From: JBIOUF01 sp044866695
Lineage (GTDB): Bacteria; Actinomycetota; Actinomycetes; Propionibacteriales; Nocardioidaceae
Length of the DNA stretch: 32,827 nucleotides
NCBI GenBank assembly: GCA_044866695.1
Contig: JBIOUF010000201.1
Span: 1-32,827 of the forward strand
Direction of reading: 5' to 3'
The position numbers and the translations under genes were made by a program. The notes beneath the pieces are model-generated. The model had not been told where the DNA came from. It ran no database searches and worked only from the letters and a program-made list of their open reading frames with translations. Shown in pieces: positions 24,173-31,909 of this stretch (positions within the stretch are counted from its first letter, which is position 1; every line of letters begins with the position of its first letter).

Positions 24173-25064
24173 CGTGCCAGCCCCGCGGCTTCAGCCTGAG
24201 CATCTCGCGGGCCTGGTCGGGCGTGGCCACCTTCGCGCCCATGGCCTCGATGATCGTGCGGGCGCGCTCGACCAGCTGGGCGTTGGTGGCCTTGACTCCG
24301 CGCTCGAGGTACAGGTTGTCCTCCAGGCCGACGCGCACGTGGCCGCCGAGCAGCATCGACTGGGCCACCCAGGGCATCTGCATGCCGCCCAGCGCGAACG
24401 ACGCCCACACCGCCCCGGGCGGCAGCTGGCCGACCATCGTGGCCAGCAGGGCCGGGTCCGCGGGTGCGCCGTACGGGATGCCCATGCACAGCTGGAACAG
24501 CGGCGGGTCGTCGATGAGCCCTTCCTCGACCAGCTTGCGCGCGAACCAGAGGTGACCGGTGTCGAAGATCTCCATCTCCACGCGGACGCCGAGCTGCTGG
24601 ATGTGCCGCGCACCGTCGCGCAGCATGTCCGGGGTGCTCACGTAGACCAGGCTGCCCTCGCCGAAGTTGAGGCTGCCGCAGTCCAGGGTGCAGATGTCGG
24701 GCATGACCTCGCCGACGTGCGCGAGCCGCTCCACGCCGTTGACCAGGTCGGTGCCCTCGACGAACCTCGTCGGCTCCTGGCGGTCCAGCACCAGGTCGCC
24801 GCCCATCCCGGCCGTGGTGTTGACGATGACGTCGACGCCGCTGGCGCGGATGCGCTCGACCGCCTCGCGGTAGTACCGCACCTCCCGCGACCCCTGGCCC
24901 GTCGCCGGCTCCCGGACGTGCACGTGCAGCACGGTGGCCCCGGCCCGGGCGGCGGCGATCCCGGACTCCGCGATCTGCTCGGGGGTCACCGGGACGTGCT
25001 CGGACCTCCCGGTGGTGTCGCCGGCGCCGGTGAGCGCGCAGGTGAGGATGACGGTCCGGTTCAT
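24165..25064 (-). CDS. BKACE-family beta-keto acid cleavage enzyme, probable dehydrocarnitine cleavage enzyme
   Basis: A 299-residue TIM-barrel enzyme. The metal-binding HVH pair is His47 and His49 in TVLHVHVREPATG, and Glu248 lies in VGLEDNLYL. The start MNRTVILTCALTGAG is typical of the family. BKACE enzymes take a beta-keto acid and acetyl-CoA and give acetoacetate and a new CoA ester; the carnitine enzyme makes betainyl-CoA from 3-dehydrocarnitine. The ATG at 25064 is preceded by AGAGGAGAAG. The gene is 35 bases after the serine hydrolase stop and overlaps the dehydrogenase gene. The family is sure; dehydrocarnitine as substrate is inferred from context. Confidence 0.9.
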   Translation of the reverse strand: MNRTVILTCALTGAGDTTGRSEHVPVTPEQIAESGIAAARAGATVLHVHVREPATGQGSREVRYYREAVERIRASGVDVIVNTTAGMGGDLVLDRQEPTRFVEGTDLVNGVERLAHVGEVMPDICTLDCGSLNFGEGSLVYVSTPDMLRDGARHIQQLGVRVEMEIFDTGHLWFARKLVEEGLIDDPPLFQLCMGIPYGAPADPALLATMVGQLPPGAVWASFALGGMQMPWVAQSMLLGGHVRVGLEDNLYLERGVKATNAQLVERARTIIEAMGAKVATPDQAREMLRLKPRGWHGG

Positions 25065-25099
25065 CTGCTTCTCCTCTGGGGTCTCCACTTCGGATGGGG

Positions 25100-26242
25100 T
25101 CAGGCGGCGCGGCCCGCCGCGGCGCTGCGCGCCAGCTCGGGCAGGGCCAGGTAGGTGAGGTCCCGGCACTGCCGGTCCACCAGCGGGTCGGCGTGCGGCC
25201 ACCTCGACGTCTTCACCACGGCGACCCCCAGGTCACGGTCCACGAAGCCGAACTGCCCCCTGCTGCCGTCGGCGGTCACCCGCCGCCCCTCGTCGTCCAG
25301 CGGCCACCAGTGGTAGCCGAAGCCGGCGTGCGTCGTCATCGCGCTCGGCAGCCGGCCCGGGCGCAGGAACGGCAGCGAGGGTACGGCGCAGTCCCGCAGC
25401 CAGGCCTCGTCGAGGAGGCGCGCCCGGTCGCCGTCCGCCACCCTGCCGTCCAGCTGGAGCATCGCCAGCCGCGCCCAGTCCCGCGCCGACGCGGCCAGCC
25501 CGCCCCCGGCCAGCGCCACCCCGTCCACGTCGGTGGCCACGACCGCCTCGCCCTGGCAGCCCAGCCGCCGCCACAGGTCGGCCAGCGCCGCCACGAATCC
25601 GGCGCCGGTGGCCCGCTCGCGGACCCAGTCCAGCACCTGGGAGTCGGCGGTGCAGTACTCGAACCTCGTCCCGGGCGGGACCGCCGCGCCGACGTCGCGG
25701 AGCAGGGCCCGGGAGGCGGTCGCGCCACCGGCGAAGCAGCCGACCAGCCGGGTGGCCGGGCCGCCGGGGTCGCGGTGGTCCTCCACCCAGTCCACCCCGG
25801 TCGTCATGGTCAGTACGTCGAGGACGCGGCACGCCTCGTAGCCGCTGCCGGCCAGCTCCGGCACGTGGTCGACCACCCGGTCCTCCACCCGCAGCCGGCC
25901 GGCGCGCACGGCCGTCCCGACCAGGTGCGCGAGCGCCGACTTGGTCATGGACGCACCGAGCAGCAGGTCGTCCGGCCCGACGCCGGCGGCGTACCACTCG
26001 TGGACCACCGTTCCCCGGTCCACCACCAGCAACGAGGTGGAGGCGGTGCCGTCGCGCCAGTCCTGCACCGTGTTCATCCGGCCCGCGCCGGCCACCACCG
26101 CCTCCAGCGGCCGCAGCCGCGTCGGCAGCGGCCGGGGCTCGGTCGCCGGCACGCGTGCGTACCGCCAGGCGCCGGAGCCCGCGGACAGGTGCGGGTTGAC
26201 CAGCTCGAGCGCGCCCAGCCCGGTCGCGGCTTCAGTGGTCAT
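25100..26242 (-). CDS. beta-lactamase-fold serine hydrolase (class C / NylB-like)
   Basis: A 380-residue hydrolase with the serine beta-lactamase/penicillin-binding fold. The nucleophile motif SxxK is Ser98-Met-Thr-Lys101 (GASMTKSALAH). The second motif has Tyr196 in EYCTADSQVLDWV. The C-terminal part has GYHWWPLD and DGSRGQFGFVD where the third motif lies. Relatives include esterases and 6-aminohexanoate-dimer hydrolases. There is no signal peptide, so it should act in the cytoplasm. It is the first gene of the carnitine-type operon, which suggests that it frees the substrate of the next enzymes, for example by splitting an acylcarnitine ester; this is inference. ATG 26242 is taken as the start of the fold. 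Confidence 0.85.
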   Translation of the reverse strand: MTTEAATGLGALELVNPHLSAGSGAWRYARVPATEPRPLPTRLRPLEAVVAGAGRMNTVQDWRDGTASTSLLVVDRGTVVHEWYAAGVGPDDLLLGASMTKSALAHLVGTAVRAGRLRVEDRVVDHVPELAGSGYEACRVLDVLTMTTGVDWVEDHRDPGGPATRLVGCFAGGATASRALLRDVGAAVPPGTRFEYCTADSQVLDWVRERATGAGFVAALADLWRRLGCQGEAVVATDVDGVALAGGGLAASARDWARLAMLQLDGRVADGDRARLLDEAWLRDCAVPSLPFLRPGRLPSAMTTHAGFGYHWWPLDDEGRRVTADGSRGQFGFVDRDLGVAVVKTSRWPHADPLVDRQCRDLTYLALPELARSAAAGRAA

Positions 26243-26295
26243 CCATGGACCGTCCCGCTGCGGCTGGTTGCGCCGGACCAGCCGCCGCCAATCCC

Positions 26296-26413
26296 GCTGG
26301 TTGAGGAGCCGGAGCGCTAGCGGAGGCGTCTCGAAACCAGCGGGACCCTGGCAGGGTCCCAGCCCGGGCGCCGGTGGTTTCGAGACGCTCGCCAGCTCGC
26401 TCCTCAACCACCG
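26296..26413. repeat. REP-like inverted repeat pair between transporter and carnitine operons
   Basis: The left arm (26296-26341, GCTGGTTGAGGAGCC ... TCTCGAAACCAGC) and the right arm (26371-26413, GGTGGTTTCGAGACG ... CTCCTCAACCACC) are inverted copies. A perfect palindrome GGGACCCTG-G-CAGGGTCCC stands between them (26342-26360). It can act as terminator of the importer operon. The left arm matches 38 of 42 bases with the reverse complement of 32739-32780. Confidence 0.85.
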
Positions 26414-26489
26414 TGGGCTCGCACGCTCGCTGCTCAAGCACCGTGGGCTCGCAAGCTCGCTGCTCGACCACCGTGCGCTCGCACCTGGA
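26403..26489. repeat. 30-bp tandem repeat extending the REP-like element
   Basis: Three units with a 30-base period start at 26403, 26433 and 26463 (CTCAACCACCGTGGGCTCGC then ACGCTCGCTG and variants). They are a stepwise duplication of the outer end of the REP-like right arm. The array stops about a dozen bases before the stop codon of the fused ATPase. Confidence 0.8.
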
Positions 26490-26501
26490 CCACCACCGGG
26501 G

Positions 26502-28301
26502 TCAGTCGATGCGGGGGCTGTTCGCGAGGAGGGCCTTGGTGTAGTCCTCCCGCGGGGAGTCCATCACCTCGACGACCGGCCCGGACTCGACGACCCGGCC
26601 GTCGTGCAGGATCTGCACGCGCGCGGCGATCGACCGGACCAGCGCCAGGTTGTGGGTGACGAAGAGCATGCTGATACCGCGCGACTTCCGCAGCCCTTCC
26701 AGCAGCGCCACGATCGACCCCTGCACCGACACGTCGAGTGCCGAGGTGATCTCGTCGCAGACCAGCACGTCGGGCTCCGCGGCGAGCGCGCGGGCGATGG
26801 CGACGCGCTGCCGCTCGCCTCCGGAGAGCCGGTTGGTCTGCAGCTTCAGCACCGTCGGCCCGAGGGCCACCTGCTCCAGCAGCTCCACGACCCGGTCGGT
26901 GGCCGCCTTTCCCGAGGCGATCCCGAACAGCTCCAGCGGCCGGCGTACGATCTGCTCGATCGTCGACCGGGGGTTCAGGGACAGGTAGGGGTTCTGGAAG
27001 ATGTACTGGACCCGCTTGCGCTCCTCGGCGGTGCGCTTGCGGGCTCCCTTGGCCAGCTCGATGCCCTCCACGCTGATCGATCCGGTCCACTGCTTGTGCA
27101 GCCCACCGACGCAGCGGGAGATCGTGGTCTTGCCGCTGCCCGACTCGCCGACCAGGGCGACGCACTCGGCCGCGGCCACGTCGAAGCCGACCCCGTGCAC
27201 GACGCGCTTGTGACCGTAGAAGACCTCCAGGTCGACGACGTCGAGGACCACCTCGCGCGACTCCCCGGGGGCCGCGTCGGGCACCGTACCGAGGTTGATG
27301 TCCCACTCGCCGATCTCGTCCAGGCGGATGCAGCGGGCGGTGTGGCCCGGGGCCACCTCGTACGGCGGCGGGTCGACGGTCGCGCACGTCGGTCGCATGT
27401 GGGGGCACCGGTCGTGGAAGCGGCAGCCCTCCGGACGCCGCCCCGGGCCGGGAGTGCGGCCGGGTATGCCGCTGAGCGCGCGAGCCTGCTTCAGGTGCGG
27501 GATGGCGTCGAGCAGCGCACGGGTGTACGGGTGCGCCGGCTCGGCGAAGATCGACTCGCGGGGGCCGAGCTCGACGACCCGCCCGGCGTACATGACCGCG
27601 ACGCGGTCCGCGATGTTGGCGATCACCGCGAGGTCGTGGGTGACGTACAGGGCGGCGACGTTGTGAGAACGACACAAAGTGCCCATGGTGTCCAGCACCA
27701 TGCCCTGGGTGGTGACGTCCAGCCCGGTCGTCGGCTCGTCCAGCACCAGCACCTTGGGCCGCGGCAGGAACGCCATGGCCAGCGCGACCCGCTGCACCTG
27801 GCCGCCCGAGAGCTGGTGGGGGTAGCGCCGCAGGAACTCGTCGTCGCTGGGCAGCCCGACCTCCTGCAGTCCGGCGCGGGCCCGCCGGTCGCGCTCTGCC
27901 GCGGTGCCGATGGAGCGCAGCTCGAGCAGCTCGACCAGCTGGCGGCCGATGCGGATGCTCGGGTTCAGGGCCGAGGCGGGGTCCTGCGGCATGTAGGCGA
28001 TCTCCTCGCCGCGGAGCTGCCGCACCTCCTTCACGCTCAGGGTCAGCACGTCGCGGCCGCCGAACAGCACCCGGCCGCTCTCGATCTCGGCCCCCTCGCG
28101 GGCGTACCCGAGCAGGGCGGTGCCGACGGTGGTCTTGCCGGACCCGGACTCGCCGACCAGGCCGACGACCTCGCCGGGCCTGAGGACGAGGTCGATGTCG
28201 TCGACGACGTCGACGTGCCGGCCGGTGAGCCCGACCCGCAGGTCCTCGACGGTGCAGGCGGCGTCCCCGGTCGCGGCCGGAGCCGCCGGGGTCGTGGTCA
28301 C
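26502..28301 (-). CDS. fused double ATPase of a peptide/opine-type ABC importer (DppD-DppF fusion)
   Basis: A 599-residue protein with two ABC domains. Domain 1: Walker A GESGSGKTT at 50-58, LSGGQ at 164-168, Walker B VLVLDE at 184-189. It ends in an oligopeptide-transporter C-terminal domain with Cys293, Cys299, Cys306 and Cys324, which in relatives can hold an iron-sulfur cluster. Domain 2: Walker A GESGSGKTT at 385-393, LSGGE at 492-496, Walker B VLVCDE at 512-517. The domains correspond to DppD and DppF, usually separate. The GTG start overlaps the DppC-like stop (GTGA). It powers import through the two permeases. The fusion keeps both ATP sites in fixed one-to-one ratio. Confidence 0.93.
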   Translation of the reverse strand: MTTTPAAPAATGDAACTVEDLRVGLTGRHVDVVDDIDLVLRPGEVVGLVGESGSGKTTVGTALLGYAREGAEIESGRVLFGGRDVLTLSVKEVRQLRGEEIAYMPQDPASALNPSIRIGRQLVELLELRSIGTAAERDRRARAGLQEVGLPSDDEFLRRYPHQLSGGQVQRVALAMAFLPRPKVLVLDEPTTGLDVTTQGMVLDTMGTLCRSHNVAALYVTHDLAVIANIADRVAVMYAGRVVELGPRESIFAEPAHPYTRALLDAIPHLKQARALSGIPGRTPGPGRRPEGCRFHDRCPHMRPTCATVDPPPYEVAPGHTARCIRLDEIGEWDINLGTVPDAAPGESREVVLDVVDLEVFYGHKRVVHGVGFDVAAAECVALVGESGSGKTTISRCVGGLHKQWTGSISVEGIELAKGARKRTAEERKRVQYIFQNPYLSLNPRSTIEQIVRRPLELFGIASGKAATDRVVELLEQVALGPTVLKLQTNRLSGGERQRVAIARALAAEPDVLVCDEITSALDVSVQGSIVALLEGLRKSRGISMLFVTHNLALVRSIAARVQILHDGRVVESGPVVEVMDSPREDYTKALLANSPRID

Positions 28302-29134
28302 CGTTCGCCCCCCTTCGCCGCGAGCTGGGTGATGCCGTCGGCCATCAGGTTCGTGCCGATGGTGAAGATGCCGATGACGATGACCGGGGCCAGGACGCCC
28401 CACGGCTGGACTAGCAGCCCCAGGCGGTTCTCGTTGATCATCACGCCCCAGTCGGCCGCGCCGGGGTCGGTGGCGAAGCCCAGGAAGCCGATGCCGGCGA
28501 CCATGCCGATGGAGTAGGTGAGCCGCAGGCCGGCCTCGGCGAGCAGCGGCGCGTTCATGTTGGGCAGCACCTCGGCCAGGATGATCCGCAGCCGGCTCTC
28601 GCCCAGCGCCTCCGCGGAGGCGACGAAGTCGCGCGAGACCAGGCCGAGCGCCACGCCGCGGGCCATGCGGGCGACGCGTGGCGCATGGGACACGCCGACC
28701 AGCAGGACGATCATCCACCACTGGGGCTGGTCCACCGACGACAGCACGAGCAGCGCGAGCAGGATCTGCGGGAACGCCAGCATCACGTCGTTGAGCCGCA
28801 TGATGACCTCGTCGGCCCACCCGCCGGCGTACGCCGCCACGACCCCGATGAGGATGCCCAGGACCATGCCGAGCAGCGTTGCCAGGAAGGAGATGACCAG
28901 GATCGAGCGACCTCCCCAGAGCACCCGGCTCCACACGTCCTGGCCGAGGTAGTCGGTGCCGAGGAACGACCCCTCCATCGTGAACGGCTTGCCGACGATC
29001 TCGTGCTCGCCGTACGGAGCGACCCACGGGCCGACGATCGCGAAGACCACCACCGCAAGCGTGATCACCAGGCCGACCAGCAGCCTGCGCTCGCGGGTGA
29101 CCCGCCCGACCGTGCTCGTGGTGGCCGTGCTCAT
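28298..29134 (-). CDS. ABC importer permease, DppC/OppC-like
   Basis: A 278-residue inner-membrane permease with about six hydrophobic segments. It has the short N-terminal OppC-type region (GSFLGTDYLGQDVWSRVLWGGR) typical of the C-type permease. The coupling loop for the ATPase is seen as FVASAEALGESRLRIILAEVLPN, the EAA motif. It pairs with the DppB-like permease encoded just upstream. Its stop overlaps the fused ATPase start by four bases; 43 bases separate it from the DppB-like gene. ATG 29134 is the first in-frame start before TM1. Confidence 0.93.
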   Translation of the reverse strand: MSTATTSTVGRVTRERRLLVGLVITLAVVVFAIVGPWVAPYGEHEIVGKPFTMEGSFLGTDYLGQDVWSRVLWGGRSILVISFLATLLGMVLGILIGVVAAYAGGWADEVIMRLNDVMLAFPQILLALLVLSSVDQPQWWMIVLLVGVSHAPRVARMARGVALGLVSRDFVASAEALGESRLRIILAEVLPNMNAPLLAEAGLRLTYSIGMVAGIGFLGFATDPGAADWGVMINENRLGLLVQPWGVLAPVIVIGIFTIGTNLMADGITQLAAKGGER

Positions 29135-29177
29135 CTCGTCGGCCTTCCTCCCCGCCGGCGCGCCGGTGTCGGCTCGG

Positions 29178-30230
29178 TCATGAGGTGACCGCCGTCCGCG
29201 CGCGGGGGGTGAACAGTATGGACAGGATGTCGGCGACCAGGTTCACCCCGACGTACACCGCGGCGATGATCATGCTCAACGCCTGCACCATCGGGAAGTC
29301 GCTGTTGCGCACGCTGTCCACGAGGCTGGCGCCGATCCCCGGGTAGGAGAACAGGTACTCCACGATGACCACGCCGCCGGCCAGCCACGCCAGCTGCAGG
29401 GCGATCACCTGGATGCCCGGGACGATGGCGTTGAGCAGCGCGTGCTTGCGCATCACCACCCGTTCCGGGATGCCCTTGAGCCGGGCCAGCTCGACGTAGT
29501 CGCTGTCGATCACCTCCAGCAGCGTGCTGCGCAGGATCCGGATCACGTACGGCGACACGGCCAGCACCAGCGTCGCCACCGGCAGGATCATCGAGGCGGG
29601 GTTGTGCCAGGGCCCCTCGCCGCCGGCGCTGATGGTGACCGCGGGCAGGACGTGGAAGACGGTCGTGGAGAACAGGGCGACCAGCAGGATGCCGATCACG
29701 AACTCGGGCAGCCCGGCGAGCCCGAGCAGCACCACCTGAATGACCTGGTCGAGCCGCTTGCCGCGCGCGTTCACGGTCAGCAGCGCGACGCCGAAGGCCA
29801 GCGGGATCATCACGACCGCGGAGACGAGCACCAGGACGGCGCTGTTGACCACGCGGTCGCCGATCAGCGTGGACACCTCCTGCTGGTTCGCGGTGGAGAT
29901 GCCGAGGTCGCCGGTGAGCAGCCCGCCCAGCCAGTCGAAGTAGCGCTGGATGAGCGGCTGGTCGAGGTTGAGCTGCTCGGTCAGGATGGCGACCCGGCCC
30001 GGGCTCGCCGCGTAGTCCTTGCCGAGGATGGCGCGGATCGGGTCGCCGAGTGCGGCGGTCGCGAAGAACACCAGCACCGAGACCAGGAACAGCGTGAGCA
30101 GCGCCGTACCGATGCGGCGGAGCAGCCACCACGTCCATGCCATCGCCGCCGAGCGGCCGCGGGGCGGCTCGGGCGAGCCGACCTTCACAGTGACCGGACC
30201 CGCCTCCGTGGGGGTGACGATCTCGCTCAT
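29178..30230 (-). CDS. ABC importer permease, DppB/OppB-like
   Basis: A 350-residue permease with about six hydrophobic segments and the long B-type region after TM1. That region has DPIRAILGKDYAASPGRVAIL and LNLDQPLIQRYFDWLGGLLTGDLG, typical of DppB. The EAA coupling loop is YVELARLKGIPERVVMRKHALLNA. An extra hydrophilic N-terminus of about 35 residues (MSEIVTPTEAGPVTVKV...) precedes TM1. The ATG shares one base with the stop of the binding protein gene (TGATG), so the two are coupled. The start is chosen for this overlap. Confidence 0.93.
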   Translation of the reverse strand: MSEIVTPTEAGPVTVKVGSPEPPRGRSAAMAWTWWLLRRIGTALLTLFLVSVLVFFATAALGDPIRAILGKDYAASPGRVAILTEQLNLDQPLIQRYFDWLGGLLTGDLGISTANQQEVSTLIGDRVVNSAVLVLVSAVVMIPLAFGVALLTVNARGKRLDQVIQVVLLGLAGLPEFVIGILLVALFSTTVFHVLPAVTISAGGEGPWHNPASMILPVATLVLAVSPYVIRILRSTLLEVIDSDYVELARLKGIPERVVMRKHALLNAIVPGIQVIALQLAWLAGGVVIVEYLFSYPGIGASLVDSVRNSDFPMVQALSMIIAAVYVGVNLVADILSILFTPRARTAVTS

Positions 30231-31843
30231 CAGGACGCCCCCTCCACGAAGGAGACCCGCTGGAACTTGAACGACGAGCAGGGCAGGTAGCGGTGGGGCA
30301 CGAAGCCCTGGACCAGGTTGGAGTATCCGTCGACCTGACGCTTGAAGCCCCAGATGATGAAGCCGCCGCGCTCGAACTCGATCACCTGCGCGGCATGCAG
30401 CAGCGCGCTGCGACGCTGGTCGTCGGGCTCTCGACGGGCCTTGGCGACCAGCGCGTTGAACTGCGGGTCGTCGAAGTGGGTCTCGTTGTACGGCGAGCTC
30501 TTCTGCGAGCTGGCGGCCACCTGTGGGAGGTAGTTGCGGGTGTTCCAGAAGTCCTGCGCGAACGGCCAGGACAGGTACTGGTCGCCGTAGAAGGTGTTGG
30601 GGTCCGCCTTGGTGAGCCGCACGTCGATGCCGCCTTTCCGGGCCTGTTCGACGAACAGGTTGGCGGCCTCCACGCCGCCCGCGCCGACCGCGTCCGAGGT
30701 GACCAGCTCGACCTGCAGGTCCGGCTGCCCGGCCTGCTTGAGCAGCGAACGCACCTGGTCGAGGTCCTGCTCTCGTTGCGGCAGGTCCTTGGCGTAGGCG
30801 GGGTCGAAGGGCGCGTAGAGGTCGTTGCCGAGGAAGCCGTAGCCGTTCAGGGCCTGGTCGATCATCTGCTGGCGGTCGACCACCATCCGCAGCGCCTGGC
30901 GGACCCGCACGTCCTTGAACACCCCGGCGTCGACGCGCATCGTGAACGGGATCCACGCCCCGGTCTCCGAGACCAGCGCCGACGAGCCCTGGCTGCCGAT
31001 CGAGTCGACCAGGTAGGTGGGCAGGTTGTCGACGCTCTGCACCTGACCCGCGAGCAGTGCGTTGACCTTGGCCGCGGCGTCGGCGAAGTCGTAGATGACC
31101 AGCTCGTCGACCCACGCCGGCTGTCCCCAGTAGTCGTCGTGACGCGCGAAGCGGCTCAGCTGGCCGGGCAGGAACGCCTCGTACTTGAAGGCGCCGGTGC
31201 CCACCGGCTTCGCCAGGTCGAAGTCGGTGGGGACGACGCCGACGGTGTACTCGGCGAGCAGCTGGTCCAGGACGGCGTACGGCGAGGTGAGCTGGAGCCG
31301 GATCGTGTACGGGTCCAGCACCCTGGACGCCTTGAGGTCGAGCACCTCGGCGATCGGCACGCCGCCGGGCGAGGTGTTGTCCGGGTCGGTGACCCGCGAC
31401 AGGGTGAACATCACGTCCTCGGCGGTCATCGTCTTCCCGTGGTGGAACACGACGTCCTCGCGCAGCCGGACGGTCCACTGCGTCGCGTCCCGGTTCGGGC
31501 GCACCGAGGTGGCCAGTGCGGGCTGGATCGTGTAGTCCTCGTCCCAGAACAGCAGCGGCTCGTAGAGGTTGTTGCACCGCGCGATGTCGGGGTTCGTCAC
31601 CGGGAAGTGCGGGTCGAGGGTGTCCTTGAGCCCGCCGCCGGTGGCGCCGTGGCTGAACACTCCCCCGGCCTTCTGCGGCGCGTCGGGGTCCGGCTTGGGC
31701 GGCACCGCGCCGCAGCCGGCGAGCCCACCCGCTCCGGCCACGCCGAGGGCGGCGAAGGCGCCGAACCGCAGCGCCTCCCGACGGGTGACGGCGGAGGTCT
31801 CCACGGCGGTGCGGGCTGCGCGGGGTGGTTCGTCGTTCGCCAT
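30230..31843 (-). CDS. peptide/opine-type solute-binding lipoprotein, Tat-exported
   Basis: A 537-residue family 5 extracellular solute-binding protein. The N-terminus has a twin-arginine signal (TRREALRFGAF, Arg21-Arg22), a hydrophobic stretch and a lipobox LAGC with Cys44 as the lipid anchor. The mature protein has the family's blocks, such as NNLYEPLLFWDEDYTIQPALA, WTVRLREDVVFHHGKTMTAEDV, KPVGTGAFKYEAF and DVRVRQALRMVVDRQQMI. It captures the ligand outside the cell; for this family this may be peptides, opines, glutathione or other small amphiphilic compounds. A carnitine-related ligand is inferred from the linked operon. AAGGGGG lies six bases before ATG 31843. The gene is first in the importer operon, facing the IclR gene. 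Confidence 0.93.
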   Translation of the reverse strand: MANDEPPRAARTAVETSAVTRREALRFGAFAALGVAGAGGLAGCGAVPPKPDPDAPQKAGGVFSHGATGGGLKDTLDPHFPVTNPDIARCNNLYEPLLFWDEDYTIQPALATSVRPNRDATQWTVRLREDVVFHHGKTMTAEDVMFTLSRVTDPDNTSPGGVPIAEVLDLKASRVLDPYTIRLQLTSPYAVLDQLLAEYTVGVVPTDFDLAKPVGTGAFKYEAFLPGQLSRFARHDDYWGQPAWVDELVIYDFADAAAKVNALLAGQVQSVDNLPTYLVDSIGSQGSSALVSETGAWIPFTMRVDAGVFKDVRVRQALRMVVDRQQMIDQALNGYGFLGNDLYAPFDPAYAKDLPQREQDLDQVRSLLKQAGQPDLQVELVTSDAVGAGGVEAANLFVEQARKGGIDVRLTKADPNTFYGDQYLSWPFAQDFWNTRNYLPQVAASSQKSSPYNETHFDDPQFNALVAKARREPDDQRRSALLHAAQVIEFERGGFIIWGFKRQVDGYSNLVQGFVPHRYLPCSSFKFQRVSFVEGAS

Positions 31844-31886
31844 GCGAACCCCCTTCGAACGATGCGAACATAGGCTCGGGGGTTCG
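31828..31886. promoter_or_regulatory. candidate IclR operator: cluster of GTTCG/CGAAC half-sites
   Basis: Six copies of the 5-mer GTTCG or its complement CGAAC lie in 59 bases: starts at 31828, 31835, 31845, 31856, 31865 and 31882. GTTCGC-CAT-GCGAAC (31835-31849) is a perfect 15-base palindrome that covers the binding-protein start codon. ATGCGAAC recurs exactly 20 bases apart (31842 and 31862), about two helical turns. This fits cooperative binding by the divergent IclR regulator, controlling itself and the importer. Confidence 0.55.
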
Positions 31887-31909
31887 AGGAGGTCAAGGAG
31901 GACTCGCCG

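Noticed and set aside
26232..26471. Short minus-strand frame with a 10-residue repeat (EQRACEPTV) across the REP-like array.
   Set aside because: It is simply the 30-bp DNA repeat read in frame; it overlaps the start of the hydrolase gene and has no ribosome binding site.
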